Positions 14,507 through 23,349 of a stretch of 52,673 bases of DNA are shown in pieces (the stretch's first letter is position 1; each line of letters starts with the position of its first letter). Where the stretch lies: NCBI GenBank assembly GCA_964464685.1, contig CAYXGV010000001.1, positions 1 to 52,673 on the forward strand, written 5' to 3'. This DNA is from JABIBU01 sp964464685. Its GTDB lineage: Bacteria > Patescibacteriota > Patescibacteriia > Magasanikbacterales > UBA922. Position numbers and translations under genes: made by a program. Under the pieces are notes generated by a model that worked only from the letters and a program-made list of their open reading frames with translations, was not told the origin of the DNA and searched no databases.

Positions 14507-15595
14507 TTACCAAAAAATAATTAATTTAATAATCCAAAAATAAACTCTCATAACCGGATTCCCCACCCAGCGGAGTACAGGATTTTCCATATTCTTTTCT
14601 TGAAAAACTATATCACCAACAGCAATTTTAAGCAAGTCTTTGTCGCGGATAATTCGTTGTTTCTGAATATAATGCCTTTTTTTAAGCCACAACTGCCAAT
14701 TGCTTAATTTCAACCAATATTTATAAACCTGAATCCGTTCTTTGTACCAACCACCTTTCAAAGCAAACAAACACAAGCCGAATTCCAATATAATTTCAAT
14801 CGGCAAAAGTAAAAATAAAGTTGGCCATTTAAAAAATAACAACATGGTAGCATAACGGTTGCGTTCCATCCAATAAAACTTTCTGATACTGCGACTAAAT
14901 TTATATTTGTGATAAAAAACTGAATTACTAACCATTTTTATTTTATAACCCAACAAACGTAAACGAAATGAATATTCCAAATCTTCGTGATACATAAAAA
15001 AATCTTCATCCCACAATCCATTTTGTTTCAACAAATCTGCTCTTAACATTACCCCAGAACCACTCGCATAAGCAATATCAAAAACTACTGGCAAGTTGAC
15101 CTCGGTTTTTTTTACCCAATATTTATCACAAAAACCAAAACCTAAATACTGAAACTTATTACCAGCACTATTAATATATTCTTTATCAGGATAAAGCATA
15201 ATTAATGACTGAACTTCACCAACCGACTTATCTTTTTCCATTAATTCAACCAAAGGCTCCAAGGCATCTGGGGCCAAAAAACCATCATCATTGTGCAAAT
15301 AAATATAATCAAACCCATTTTGTAATGCCCATTTTATTCCAGCATTATTACCACCCGCAAAACCCAGATTTTCTTTTTGTGACAGAATTGTCACATGGGG
15401 AATTATTTCACCAGACAAAGGCAATAATTTTTCTTCTATTATCTTTACTGAAGAATCATAATCTGGGTGAGGATTATCAACAATCACAAACTCAACTTTA
15501 TCTCGTGGATAAATTAATTTTTTCAATGCCAAAATCACGTCATCCAAATATTGATCACTATGATATGATAAATATATTATTGCTATTTTTGACAT
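14507..15595 (-). CDS. Family 2 glycosyltransferase
   Basis: 362 aa. The GT-A fold starts at IAIIYLSYHSDQYL; NLGFAGGNNAGI, the metal-binding HNDDG and the FMYHEDLEYSFRLRLLGY acceptor/base motif follow. A hydrophobic C-terminal segment (~255-285) suggests membrane association. It is one of four GT2 genes in this locus, likely adding sugars to a lipid-linked surface glycan. The donor cannot be read from the sequence. Confidence 0.85.
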   Translation of the reverse strand: MSKIAIIYLSYHSDQYLDDVILALKKLIYPRDKVEFVIVDNPHPDYDSSVKIIEEKLLPLSGEIIPHVTILSQKENLGFAGGNNAGIKWALQNGFDYIYLHNDDGFLAPDALEPLVELMEKDKSVGEVQSLIMLYPDKEYINSAGNKFQYLGFGFCDKYWVKKTEVNLPVVFDIAYASGSGVMLRADLLKQNGLWDEDFFMYHEDLEYSFRLRLLGYKIKMVSNSVFYHKYKFSRSIRKFYWMERNRYATMLLFFKWPTLFLLLPIEIILEFGLCLFALKGGWYKERIQVYKYWLKLSNWQLWLKKRHYIQKQRIIRDKDLLKIAVGDIVFQEKNMENPVLRWVGNPVMRVYFWIIKLIIFW

Positions 15596-15601
15596 AATAT
15601 T

Positions 15602-15641
15602 AGTTAATCCCGAAAATACACGAAGTGATTGAGGGATCTTT
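15602..15641 (-). repeat. ATCCCTCAATCAC element, inverted copy 1
   Basis: Read on the minus strand it begins AAGATCCCTCAATCACTTCG and ends TTTTCGGGATTAACTA. It can fold with ATCCC/GGGAT outside and CAC/GTG inside. It lies just downstream of the GIY-YIG gene in opposite orientation to the copy at 16012-16055. Confidence 0.75.
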
Positions 15642-15665
15642 CTTACATCTAATTTTATTTGATAA

Positions 15666-15983
15666 TTATAACTTTGAAATTTCTATAATAGTTGGATACA
15701 AATCTTCCCATTTCACATTATACTTCTCTATTAATCTAACTTTCTTTTCTCTACGGTACTTTTTTATTTGGTTTTCTCTTTCTAGTGCTTGATTTTTACT
15801 AAAATAATATTCCCAATACACCAATCTGTTTACTTTATATTTTTTACTAAATGCATTATCGTAAAATCCTTTTTTATGTTCCTTAATTCTTTTGTAAAGT
15901 GAATCGGTAAACCCAATATACAGAACTTTACTTATACTGGCTATAATATATACATAGTATATTTTTGTCCTCCTTGATTCCAT
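15666..15983 (-). CDS. Single-domain GIY-YIG nuclease
   Basis: 105 aa of the UPF0213/YhbQ-like GIY-YIG family. YYVYIIAS and LYIGFTDSLYKRIKEHK carry the two Tyr strands and the catalytic Arg; YYFSKNQALERENQIKKY has the conserved Glu. The family cleaves DNA in repair or mobility roles. The gene interrupts a glycosyltransferase operon and is flanked by inverted copies of one repeat (15602-15641, 16012-16055), so it may be a small mobile unit. An AAGGAGG lies inside the reading frame just after the chosen ATG, so the true start may be slightly downstream. Confidence 0.85.
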   Translation of the reverse strand: MESRRTKIYYVYIIASISKVLYIGFTDSLYKRIKEHKKGFYDNAFSKKYKVNRLVYWEYYFSKNQALERENQIKKYRREKKVRLIEKYNVKWEDLYPTIIEISKL

Positions 15984-16011
15984 AATTTTAATGGCTCAAT
16001 TTTTATATCCT

Positions 16012-16055
16012 TCGAAAGATCTCTCATTCACTTCGTGTAATTTCGAGATAAATTA
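16012..16055 (+). repeat. ATCCCTCAATCAC element, copy 2
   Basis: It starts TTCGAAAGATCTCTCATTCA and continues CTTCGTGTAATTTCGAGAT. It matches the copy at 15602-15641 at most positions, and a third copy at 28575-28620. It lies on the 5' side of the GIY-YIG gene. Confidence 0.75.
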
Positions 16056-16059
16056 AAAA

Positions 16060-16908
16060 TTACCTATACCTAACCCTGTAATACTTATTCGTCCCTTTCC
16101 ATTTCCACAAAAACTTTACCCAACTCTTTAAATGGATCCGCGCTAATTTATTTTTAAACAAGGCCTTAAAAATTCCAGGGACTTTGGCTGATTCGCGAGC
16201 ATGGGCATGTTTGATAATTATATTATGAACATAATAGACTGGCCAACCAGCATCCCACATTCGTCGACACCAATCACAATCTTCCATATACATAAAATAT
16301 CTATCATCAAAAAAACCCAACTGTTCTACCACTTCCCGACGTACCACCATCGCTGCCCCCAACACCCAATCAACCGGCCTAGTTTCATTGTGATCAAAAT
16401 CTTTCATTATCAACTTGTCAGTATGCTTTCTAATCCAATTATATTTTTTATCAAAATTAATTTGTTTTAATGGTTTTATTAAAATTGAAGGCAAATCAAA
16501 ACGATAACAAGAATATTGTAAAGTCCCATCTTCGTTAACCAACTTGGGAGCCACGCAACCAATTTTGGAGTGCTTATCCATAAATTCAATCAAACGTTCT
16601 ATTGTCTGAGAATTTTCCAAAATTATTGTATCGGGATTGAGAGAAAAATAATATCTCGCTGGGGCAATTTTAAATCCAGTATTATTTCCCTTACCAAAAC
16701 CAACATTACCGCGAGAATCAATATATTTTACCTGCGGAAATTTGGTTGCCAAATCATTTTTTAACCCCTCACGATTTTCGGAATTATCTACTACTGTAAT
16801 TTGAACATCATATTTACACTTTTTCAAATCCACCAAAATCGAAGTCACGGCATTAATAATGTCTTTTTTTGATTCGTAATTTAGGAGTACGATGTTGAGA
16901 TCTTTCAT
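16060..16908 (-). CDS. Family 2 glycosyltransferase, rhamnosyltransferase-like
   Basis: 282 aa. The arrangement NIVLLNYES, NVGFGKGNNTGF, NPDT (metal site), WVLGAAMVVRR and YFMYMEDCDWCRR resembles WbbL/RfbF-type rhamnosyltransferases. That fits the dTDP-rhamnose genes nearby. No membrane helix. Acceptor unknown; substrate assignment is an inference from similarity and context. Confidence 0.8.
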   Translation of the reverse strand: MKDLNIVLLNYESKKDIINAVTSILVDLKKCKYDVQITVVDNSENREGLKNDLATKFPQVKYIDSRGNVGFGKGNNTGFKIAPARYYFSLNPDTIILENSQTIERLIEFMDKHSKIGCVAPKLVNEDGTLQYSCYRFDLPSILIKPLKQINFDKKYNWIRKHTDKLIMKDFDHNETRPVDWVLGAAMVVRREVVEQLGFFDDRYFMYMEDCDWCRRMWDAGWPVYYVHNIIIKHAHARESAKVPGIFKALFKNKLARIHLKSWVKFLWKWKGTNKYYRVRYR

Positions 16909-16911
16909 AAA

Positions 16912-16978
16912 ATAGTTCTTAGTTCATAGTTCATAGTCCATGGTCTTTAGTACAACTTTTTTTGCCATACTATGAACT
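16912..16978. repeat. TTCATAGTTCATAGTC word repeat
   Basis: The gap between two GT2 genes consists of AGTTCATAGTTCATAGTC words and a reverse-complement partner ACTATGAACTAC. Confidence 0.65.
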
Positions 16979-18056
16979 ACTCAAACCACTTCCTCATTTC
17001 CTTCCAACTAATTTTTCTTAATTTTTTAATTTCTAATCTTTGTTCTCTAATTTCTTTTCTTTTTCCCCAAATCTCTGATAGCCCTCTCAACACACTCCGA
17101 TCAAACAACAAAAAATATCCAAACTTCTTTATTTCATACCATTTTATAAAAATACAGTCAAGTAATAAATTTTGCCAATATTCATTTTTATATAAGACAA
17201 TCAAGTGATTTCTATAACTATTATATTGCACCAATTTATTTTGTCTTTTCTTATTTTTTAAACTACTTATATCGTCCTTATGTTTTACACCCATTCCTGT
17301 GCGCTTATGATAACACACTGCACTCGGCAATACAAAACTTTTGTAACCAGCGCTTTGCAAACGGTACGCCAAATCTACATCTTCTTTATACGCATTAAGT
17401 GACGCATCAAATAAACCAATTTTTTCTACAGCACTATTTCTAAACATAAATATTGCACCTGACAAACCGAAAACTTCTGTAACACCTGACATTTGACATT
17501 TGACATTTGACCATTTTTCTCCCTCACCTATTTCTACCACTCGCCTGTTTTTATATACTTTAAGACCCATGGTATCAATGACATCGGTAAAAGAATCTTG
17601 TATATTATTATGTGTATCTTGTCCCGCAGTAAAGACGGGATCTCGCTGAGGCGATGATATCTTGTCAGAGTCCCATTTCATCACCCGTGGACCAAGTACC
17701 GCACATTCAGAATTACTATCCATAAATTTCACCATCTTTTCAAGGCAATCTTTTCCCAAATATAAATCTTGGTTTATTAGCAATGTATATTGACTTTCGA
17801 CTTTCGACCTTCGACTTTCGACTAATTTATTATGTCCTTTTGCAAAACCTAAATTTTCTTTTCCTTCAATTAATTCAACTTCAACAGGAAAATTGGTAAT
17901 CTGTTTTTTTATTTTTGCAACTGTATTATCAACCGATCCATTATCCAAAATAACTAGCTTATAATTTTTGAAAGTTTGTTTTTTTAGAGAATCAAAAAGA
18001 AAGGGTATATATTTTGCCCCGTTCCATGTCACAAGATGTACAGAAAGTTTTTTCAT
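16977..18056 (-). CDS. Family 2 glycosyltransferase with repeat-derived inserts
   Basis: 359 aa. GT-A motifs: HLVTWNGAKYI, NLGFAKGHN, INQDLY in place of the usual DxD, FGLSGAIFMFR and YKEDVDLAYRLQSAGY. Three stretches look like translated repeat DNA: VESRRSKVESQ (17789-17823, TCGACTTTCGACC words), WSNVKCQMSG (17484-17512, GACATTTGACATTTGAC words) and RDPVFTAGQ (17621-17655, TCCCGCAGTAAAGACGGGA palindrome). The basic tail (KEIREQRLEIKKLRK) also comes from word-repeat DNA. Core motifs are intact, so activity is plausible. Confidence 0.8.
   Translation of the reverse strand: MKKLSVHLVTWNGAKYIPFLFDSLKKQTFKNYKLVILDNGSVDNTVAKIKKQITNFPVEVELIEGKENLGFAKGHNKLVESRRSKVESQYTLLINQDLYLGKDCLEKMVKFMDSNSECAVLGPRVMKWDSDKISSPQRDPVFTAGQDTHNNIQDSFTDVIDTMGLKVYKNRRVVEIGEGEKWSNVKCQMSGVTEVFGLSGAIFMFRNSAVEKIGLFDASLNAYKEDVDLAYRLQSAGYKSFVLPSAVCYHKRTGMGVKHKDDISSLKNKKRQNKLVQYNSYRNHLIVLYKNEYWQNLLLDCIFIKWYEIKKFGYFLLFDRSVLRGLSEIWGKRKEIREQRLEIKKLRKISWKEMRKWFE
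17484..17823 (-). repeat. Three repeat insertions in one GT2 gene
   Basis: 17484-17512 repeats TTGACATTTGACATT; 17621-17655 carries the palindrome TCCCGCAGTAAAGACGGGAT; 17789-17823 repeats TCGACTTTCGACC. All keep the reading frame. Confidence 0.6.
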
Positions 18057-18059
18057 AAA

Positions 18060-18148
18060 AAATAATAGAATACAGATGATGCGTATAGTAATTCAATCAC
18101 ATCTGCGTAATCAGCGTCATCCGCATATAATCCGTATATCTGTATCAT
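18060..18148. repeat. Family A word-palindrome element
   Basis: It starts AATAGAATACAGATGATGCG and ends ATCCGCATATAATCCGTATA plus TCTGTATCATAATTA. The whole gap between two GT2 genes is this element. It shares words with inserts inside mnmA. Confidence 0.7.
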
Positions 18149-18150
18149 AA

Positions 18151-19005
18151 TTACATAAATAAATCTGCTAATAAAGAAAATAAAACACCAATCGGCCTAA
18201 AAATCGCAATCCAAATCCACTTACGCATTGGCTCCCATTTTTTAAAATATATGAGCATTGACTTGGTAAAATTTTTCTGCGCCCAATATCTTTTTCGTGT
18301 TTTGAAACTCTGTCCGACAAAATCTACACAAGAAATAACCGGTGTATACATAACTTTGTAATTCAATCTTTTTGCTTCTCGGCAAAGATCTACATCTTCA
18401 AACCAAATAAAATATCGTGGATCAAATGCATATCCTAATTTTTCTATCAATTCTCGCCTAACCAACATAAAAGATCCACGTACGCTATCTACTTCTTGTT
18501 CAATCTCTGGATTAAAGTCCTTCATTAAATATTTATCCAAAATCATTGGTAAAAAATGTGGAACTTTCAACAATAATAAAACTTGTTCCCAAACTTTTGG
18601 AAATCGTCTTGGGCCAGCTTCAGTATTAAACTTACCATTCTTATCAACTAATTTACAGCTGGCAATTCCGACATCAGGACGATCATCTATCCATCGAACA
18701 ATTTTGTCTAGACTTCCCTCTTCAACTCGCATATCGGGATTTAAAAATAAAATATATTTTCCTTTTGCTATTTCAACGCCCTTATTATTCGCTGCACCAA
18801 AACCTATGTTAACGCCGTTTTTTATTATTCGTACGGGCAGGTCTAAATCTACCCCTTCAATAATTTTAATCGTATCGTCCTTTGATCCATTATCAGATAC
18901 TATCTCCTCACATTCAATCATCCTGCAACCCGAAACCACCGAATTTATTTGTTCAGTAATATTTTCTTCTGAATTCCAGGTTACTGTGATAATGCTTAAA
19001 TCCAT
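18151..19005 (-). CDS. Family 2 glycosyltransferase
   Basis: 284 aa, GT-A fold: SIITVTWNSEENI, SDNGSKDDT, NIGFGAANNKG, NPDM (metal site), VRGSFMLVRR and YFIWFEDVDLCREAKRLNY. A hydrophobic stretch at the C-terminus (IWIAIFRPIGVLFSLLADLF) probably anchors it. It starts 6 bp after the PGI/PMI stop codon, so the two are in one operon. Sugar specificity unknown. Confidence 0.85.
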   Translation of the reverse strand: MDLSIITVTWNSEENITEQINSVVSGCRMIECEEIVSDNGSKDDTIKIIEGVDLDLPVRIIKNGVNIGFGAANNKGVEIAKGKYILFLNPDMRVEEGSLDKIVRWIDDRPDVGIASCKLVDKNGKFNTEAGPRRFPKVWEQVLLLLKVPHFLPMILDKYLMKDFNPEIEQEVDSVRGSFMLVRRELIEKLGYAFDPRYFIWFEDVDLCREAKRLNYKVMYTPVISCVDFVGQSFKTRKRYWAQKNFTKSMLIYFKKWEPMRKWIWIAIFRPIGVLFSLLADLFM

Positions 19006-19011
19006 AAAATT

Positions 19012-20088
19012 CTATTTTGACATCTGTTCTTTAAAATAATCAACAAAAGGAATTCCGGTTGGGTCAATATTTTTTAAAAGCGCCGAATAATAACTAGTAT
19101 AACTTCCCAAAACCAATAATTCACAAGCTTCTAATAATTTATCTTTTTCTTGTGTTTTATAACTAACATGGCTGATTTTATTTTTATCCAAAACTTTTTT
19201 GGTAATATCATATCGTTTAACAACTCGTTTGTGATAATTACCAGATTCCAACATTATAAACAACAAACTTTTGTTGCTAATTGGATTAACCATTCCTTCC
19301 ATCAAATGATGATTGAGCTCTGGAATTGCAAAATAAGCAGACATGCGTTTAGCATTTTCATTCATTTGGTTGGCTGCTATGTGAGCATTACCGAGTAAAT
19401 GTTCGGAAGCAACGTATAAAATGCTCTTATTAATTGTTTTCCTAGCTAATTGCTTGGCTGGATTTTCTTTTTCAGGAGTTAATACGCCAAACAAACCATC
19501 GTAATATGCTAGAGTCTTTATAATTTCTTTAACTTGTTTTTGAGTCAATGTTAGTAATCCAACTTTAGAAAATAAAATAAGTTGACCAACGATGGAATAT
19601 CCGAGCCCCATTCGTGGTGAGCCACAAGGATTATTTTCAGTAGTAAAAATTAATGCGGGAAGTTTATTGATTTTTGCAAAATATTTTAATTTTCCACCAG
19701 CAGAAATAACAACTATTTTTGCTTTTTTTTGTTTTGCTTTTTTAACAGCTTCTATTACCTCTTCCGTACTACCAGAATAACTAGAACCAATTACCAATGT
19801 TTCGGAATTAACATATTTGGGAATATTATAACCATTTACAATATCTACTGGAACCTTCAATTCATCTGCAAATAAATTCCTAATTAGATCATCACCAATA
19901 GCCGATCCTCCCATCCCCAACACTACCACATTTTGAATATTTTTATAATTAGCTGGGATTTTTAAATCCTGAGCTGTCTCCCAAACTTGTTCTACTTGTT
20001 TTGAAAGTAATTGTAAACTTCCGAGCATGTTTTGTGAATCGAGTTTTTTGATTTTTGTTAAATTATCTAATAAATTATCATTAACCAT
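19012..20088 (-). CDS. Bifunctional phosphoglucose/phosphomannose isomerase
   Basis: 358 aa, SIS-domain isomerase of the archaeal/CPR type that interconverts fructose-6-P with glucose-6-P and mannose-6-P. Visible motifs: LGMGGSAIGDD (first SIS loop), IGSSYSGSTEEV (phosphate-binding serines) and NENAKRMSAYFAIPELNHH with the catalytic Glu and His. It supplies hexose phosphates to the surrounding glycan genes and stands in for classical pgi. Confidence 0.9.
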   Translation of the reverse strand: MVNDNLLDNLTKIKKLDSQNMLGSLQLLSKQVEQVWETAQDLKIPANYKNIQNVVVLGMGGSAIGDDLIRNLFADELKVPVDIVNGYNIPKYVNSETLVIGSSYSGSTEEVIEAVKKAKQKKAKIVVISAGGKLKYFAKINKLPALIFTTENNPCGSPRMGLGYSIVGQLILFSKVGLLTLTQKQVKEIIKTLAYYDGLFGVLTPEKENPAKQLARKTINKSILYVASEHLLGNAHIAANQMNENAKRMSAYFAIPELNHHLMEGMVNPISNKSLLFIMLESGNYHKRVVKRYDITKKVLDKNKISHVSYKTQEKDKLLEACELLVLGSYTSYYSALLKNIDPTGIPFVDYFKEQMSK

Positions 20089-20109
20089 AAATTATTTAAT
20101 TAAAAAAAA

Positions 20110-21249
20110 TTAATTTAAATTATTTTTATCTTTATCTAAAATATACCCCACCATCTCACCCAAAACCATAGCCTGAAAAGGATATTGACCATAACCACGA
20201 TCACACATTCCTAATCCTTGCGCTGAACAAGCGGAAACCAAATTTATTCCATTATCTCTTAAAAAAGCTGGCCAACCACCATGATATTCCGAGTTAACTT
20301 CATCAAAAAATTTTTTCTTTCCCTTTTTGTCTGTTTCATATTCAAGTCGCCACTTCTTGGGTTTATTTTCAATTTCACCTTTTTTGTAGGCTTGCACCTG
20401 ATATTTATACAATCGACTAACAATTGCTTCTCTAAAATTTCTAGGACCGGTGTTGTAGGCCATCAAAGCCAAACCCCATTGCCCATATTTGTCATGTACA
20501 TAACGCAAATAAGCAATTCCAACTTTTATATTATCTTCCAAATTAGATAGATTAATTCTTCCCCAATCCTCATCCATATAATTCATTTTTTTTAATTGAT
20601 CCACCGCTACCTGTTTAACTTGAAAAATACCCTTAGCATCACGGTTAGAAATCTTTTTATTATCTCCACCAGACTCCACTCCAATCACACCCAAAGCAAC
20701 CAAAACCGGTACACCAAATTTTTCACAATTTTCTACAACAGACTCATTCACCCTTTCTCTGTATTCTTTATTTTTAATTAATTCTTTAAAATATTTTCTA
20801 CTTTGTACTTCAAAATGTTCACCAAATTTTTTCTTTAAACTTTTATTTTTTATTTCTGTAATTATTCTTTGTGCTTCAGCTAAATTATCAAAACCGGGTA
20901 GTTTATTACCTTCCTGAAACATTGCTTCTGTAAGCAGATAATCTTCAAAAATTTTAATTGGACTTTCTGATTTTTTTTCTAAACTTAAACCAGCTTCTAT
21001 ATCTTTATTTTCCATGATATCTGAACTAGAAAAATTAGGTATATTATTTTCTATCTCCTCAAAACTATCGGGGCTAATTTCATCCTCAGTTTCCATATCC
21101 AACCCATCCTTTTGTGCAACACCCTCAACATCAACATCAGCTGAATTTGATGATAAATTGGCTGGTCTATCATGACTTTTTTCACCGACACAACCAGCGC
21201 TAGCTAAAAATGCACCCAGCAAAACTTCTTTGGATCCAAAATTTCTCAT
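20110..21249 (-). CDS. Lytic transglycosylase, putative lipoprotein
   Basis: 379 aa. The N-terminus MRNFGSKEVLLGAFLASAGC resembles a short lipoprotein signal with Cys at position 20. An acidic, low-complexity linker runs to about 120. The SLT/goose-lysozyme-like domain lies at about 175-300: GVIGVESGGDNK with the catalytic Glu, AKGIFQVKQVAVDQL, and MAYNTGPRNF. It would cleave glycan strands of peptidoglycan at the cell surface. A C-terminal ~70-residue extension is of unknown function. Confidence 0.85.
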   Translation of the reverse strand: MRNFGSKEVLLGAFLASAGCVGEKSHDRPANLSSNSADVDVEGVAQKDGLDMETEDEISPDSFEEIENNIPNFSSSDIMENKDIEAGLSLEKKSESPIKIFEDYLLTEAMFQEGNKLPGFDNLAEAQRIITEIKNKSLKKKFGEHFEVQSRKYFKELIKNKEYRERVNESVVENCEKFGVPVLVALGVIGVESGGDNKKISNRDAKGIFQVKQVAVDQLKKMNYMDEDWGRINLSNLEDNIKVGIAYLRYVHDKYGQWGLALMAYNTGPRNFREAIVSRLYKYQVQAYKKGEIENKPKKWRLEYETDKKGKKKFFDEVNSEYHGGWPAFLRDNGINLVSACSAQGLGMCDRGYGQYPFQAMVLGEMVGYILDKDKNNLN

Positions 21250-21303
21250 AAAATTATCTTTAAATATAGTCTTATCTTACCAAAATTAACCAATTTTGTA
21301 AAC

Positions 21304-21334
21304 AAAAAACCTACCACGACCAAGGTTGATAGGT
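21304..21334 (-). terminator. Terminator after the epimerase/reductase gene
   Basis: On the minus strand ACCTA pairs with TAGGT around an imperfect inner hairpin (AACC/GGT), followed by TTTTTTG. It lies ~40 bp past the stop codon at 21372 and ends the rhamnose gene pair. Confidence 0.6.
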
Positions 21335-21371
21335 ATTAGTTTATAAATTATTAGGTTTTAGATAAAAATCC

Positions 21372-22241
21372 TCAGCAAGTTAAAGTTTCTGTGCTAGCCT
21401 CACCCGCCCGCTTTACTTTGGCATATTTTTCCATGGTATCGCGCATCGCTTCGTGGACTTCTCGCATGTGAATACCGATGGCTTCCAATCGTTCCGAAGT
21501 AAGAAAATTATTTGAACGTCCTTTTTGGGTTAAACCTTGTTTTACTAAATCTTCATTTGATATCCACTCATTCTTATGATTTGGATCAACAATTTCTTCG
21601 TATAATTCAATAATTTCTCTATGTTTAATTGTGCCAGGATTCGTCACATGAAAAATTCCTTGTGCTTTTTTCTCCATCAATTTATAAAAAGTTTCAATCA
21701 TATCTTCCACAACTGTCACACTATTTTCTACATCACTTATTTTTTCAAAACTAGATAATTTATCAATCAAATTTCCAGCAGACGGAATGTGATCAATTGG
21801 CATGCGAATCCGTCCAATACCAACATTGGGAAGTTCTGACAAAACTAAATCAGCCGAATATTTTGATTTGGAATAAATCACTTCTGGATTTGCCGGATCA
21901 TTTTCACGCCACGCTTTGTCTGCATGAGGTGAATCCCCGTAATAAACGCAACCCGAACCAATGTGTAATAAATACACACCCTTATCTTGGCAGGCACCTG
22001 CAATTATAATTGGCAAAACAGTATTTCCCAAAATTGTTTCCATCTTGTGATCTTCACACCAATCTACATTTGGTTTACCACGAACTCCCGCAGCATTCAG
22101 AATTGCATCAGGTGTATATTCGTCAATCAATTTCAACACATCTTCTTTTGAATTGATTCTACCAGAATAAAGTACAACATCATCCCAAGCATCCTTACAG
22201 CGATGCCCTACATATCCCCCACCGATTATTAATATTTTCAT
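21372..22241 (-). CDS. Fused 3,5-epimerase/4-reductase-like enzyme, UER1/NRS-ER type
   Basis: 289 aa short-chain dehydrogenase: GGGYVGHRC for the cofactor and YSKSKY for catalysis. NAAGVRGKPNVDWCEDHKME, RIRMPIDHIP, NSVTVVEDM and GIFHVTNPGTIKHREIIELY match the eukaryotic UER1/NRS-ER enzyme. That enzyme both epimerises and reduces NDP-4-keto-6-deoxyglucose to NDP-rhamnose. No rmlC gene is in the window, and this gene directly follows rmlB, so one protein may replace RmlC plus RmlD. A plain RmlD with rmlC elsewhere is the alternative. Confidence 0.75.
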   Translation of the reverse strand: MKILIIGGGYVGHRCKDAWDDVVLYSGRINSKEDVLKLIDEYTPDAILNAAGVRGKPNVDWCEDHKMETILGNTVLPIIIAGACQDKGVYLLHIGSGCVYYGDSPHADKAWRENDPANPEVIYSKSKYSADLVLSELPNVGIGRIRMPIDHIPSAGNLIDKLSSFEKISDVENSVTVVEDMIETFYKLMEKKAQGIFHVTNPGTIKHREIIELYEEIVDPNHKNEWISNEDLVKQGLTQKGRSNNFLTSERLEAIGIHMREVHEAMRDTMEKYAKVKRAGEASTETLTC

Positions 22242-22248
22242 AATATAA

Positions 22249-22331
22249 AAGCAAATTAAGTATTAAGCAAATAAGCAGAATAAGCATTTTAACTGCAGTA
22301 CTTATTCTGCTTACTCTGCGTAATCTACTTA
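22249..22331. repeat. AAGCAGAATAAGCA word palindrome
   Basis: AAGCAAATAAGCAGAATAAG on the left pairs with CTTATTCTGCTTACTCTGCG on the right across a short centre. It fills the gap between rmlB and the epimerase/reductase. Confidence 0.7.
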
Positions 22332-23333
22332 TTAACTATTATATTGTTTATTATAATAATCCTGATACTCCCCGCTTTTACACCTCTCTACCCATTCTTG
22401 ATTATTTTTATACCAATCAATCAATTCTTTCAAACCAGTTTCAAAATCAATTTCTGGTTCCCAACCTAATTCATTTTTTATTTTACTAAAATCAATTGCG
22501 TAACGCTTGTCATGACCAGCTCGATCTTTTACATATTCTATCACACTCTCATCTTTGCCAACACTGTGGATAATTTTTAAAGTTAATTCTTTATTAGTCA
22601 ACTCATTACCACCACCCAAACAATATGTTTCGCCAATTTTTCCTTGGTGAATAATTAAATCAACTCCACGATTATGATCTTCCACATGAATCCAATCACG
22701 AATATTCATACCATCGCCATACAATGGTACTTTTTTATTTTCAAGTAAATTGGTAATAAAAAGCGGAATAACTTTTTCCGGAAATTGATAGGGTCCATAA
22801 TTATTAGAGCAATTAGAAATTGTAATTGGTAAATTGTAAGTATGGAAATAAGCTCGAACTAGGTGATCGGAAGATGCTTTGGAGGCGCTATAAGGACTTC
22901 GAGGATCATAGGAAGTTTTTTCATTAAACCCCGGATCATTTAAACCAAGAGAACCGAACACTTCATCAGTAGAAATATGATGAAAACGAGTATTATTTTT
23001 TCTGGCAACTTCCAACAATACCTGTGTACCAATTACATTGGTCCTAACAAAATCACTTGAATCCAAAATTGATCGATCAACATGGGACTCGGCCGCAAAA
23101 TGAACTATCACGTCAACATCTTTTACCAACTCAAAAACTAATTCTCGATCACAAATATCTCCTTTTACAAATTTATAACGAGAATCATTCTCAATATCTT
23201 TTAAATTTTCTAAATTACCAGCGTATGTCAAAGCATCCAGATTGATAATTTTATAATCTGGATATTTATTTAGAATATATCTAATAAAGTTGGAGCCAAT
23301 AAAACCAGCCCCACCGGTGATAAGTAATTTCAT
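22332..23333 (-). CDS. rmlB: dTDP-glucose 4,6-dehydratase
   Basis: 333 aa. The TGGAGFIGSNF cofactor loop, HFAAESHVDRS, STDEVFGSLG (catalytic Asp-Glu) and YSASKASSDH (Tyr-Lys) are diagnostic, with RDWIHVEDHNRG further on. It makes dTDP-4-keto-6-deoxyglucose, the intermediate for rhamnose. It leads into the epimerase/reductase. TATGAT lies 6 nt before the ATG. Confidence 0.95.
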   Translation of the reverse strand: MKLLITGGAGFIGSNFIRYILNKYPDYKIINLDALTYAGNLENLKDIENDSRYKFVKGDICDRELVFELVKDVDVIVHFAAESHVDRSILDSSDFVRTNVIGTQVLLEVARKNNTRFHHISTDEVFGSLGLNDPGFNEKTSYDPRSPYSASKASSDHLVRAYFHTYNLPITISNCSNNYGPYQFPEKVIPLFITNLLENKKVPLYGDGMNIRDWIHVEDHNRGVDLIIHQGKIGETYCLGGGNELTNKELTLKIIHSVGKDESVIEYVKDRAGHDKRYAIDFSKIKNELGWEPEIDFETGLKELIDWYKNNQEWVERCKSGEYQDYYNKQYNS

Positions 23334-23349
23334 AAATTAATCATAAATA

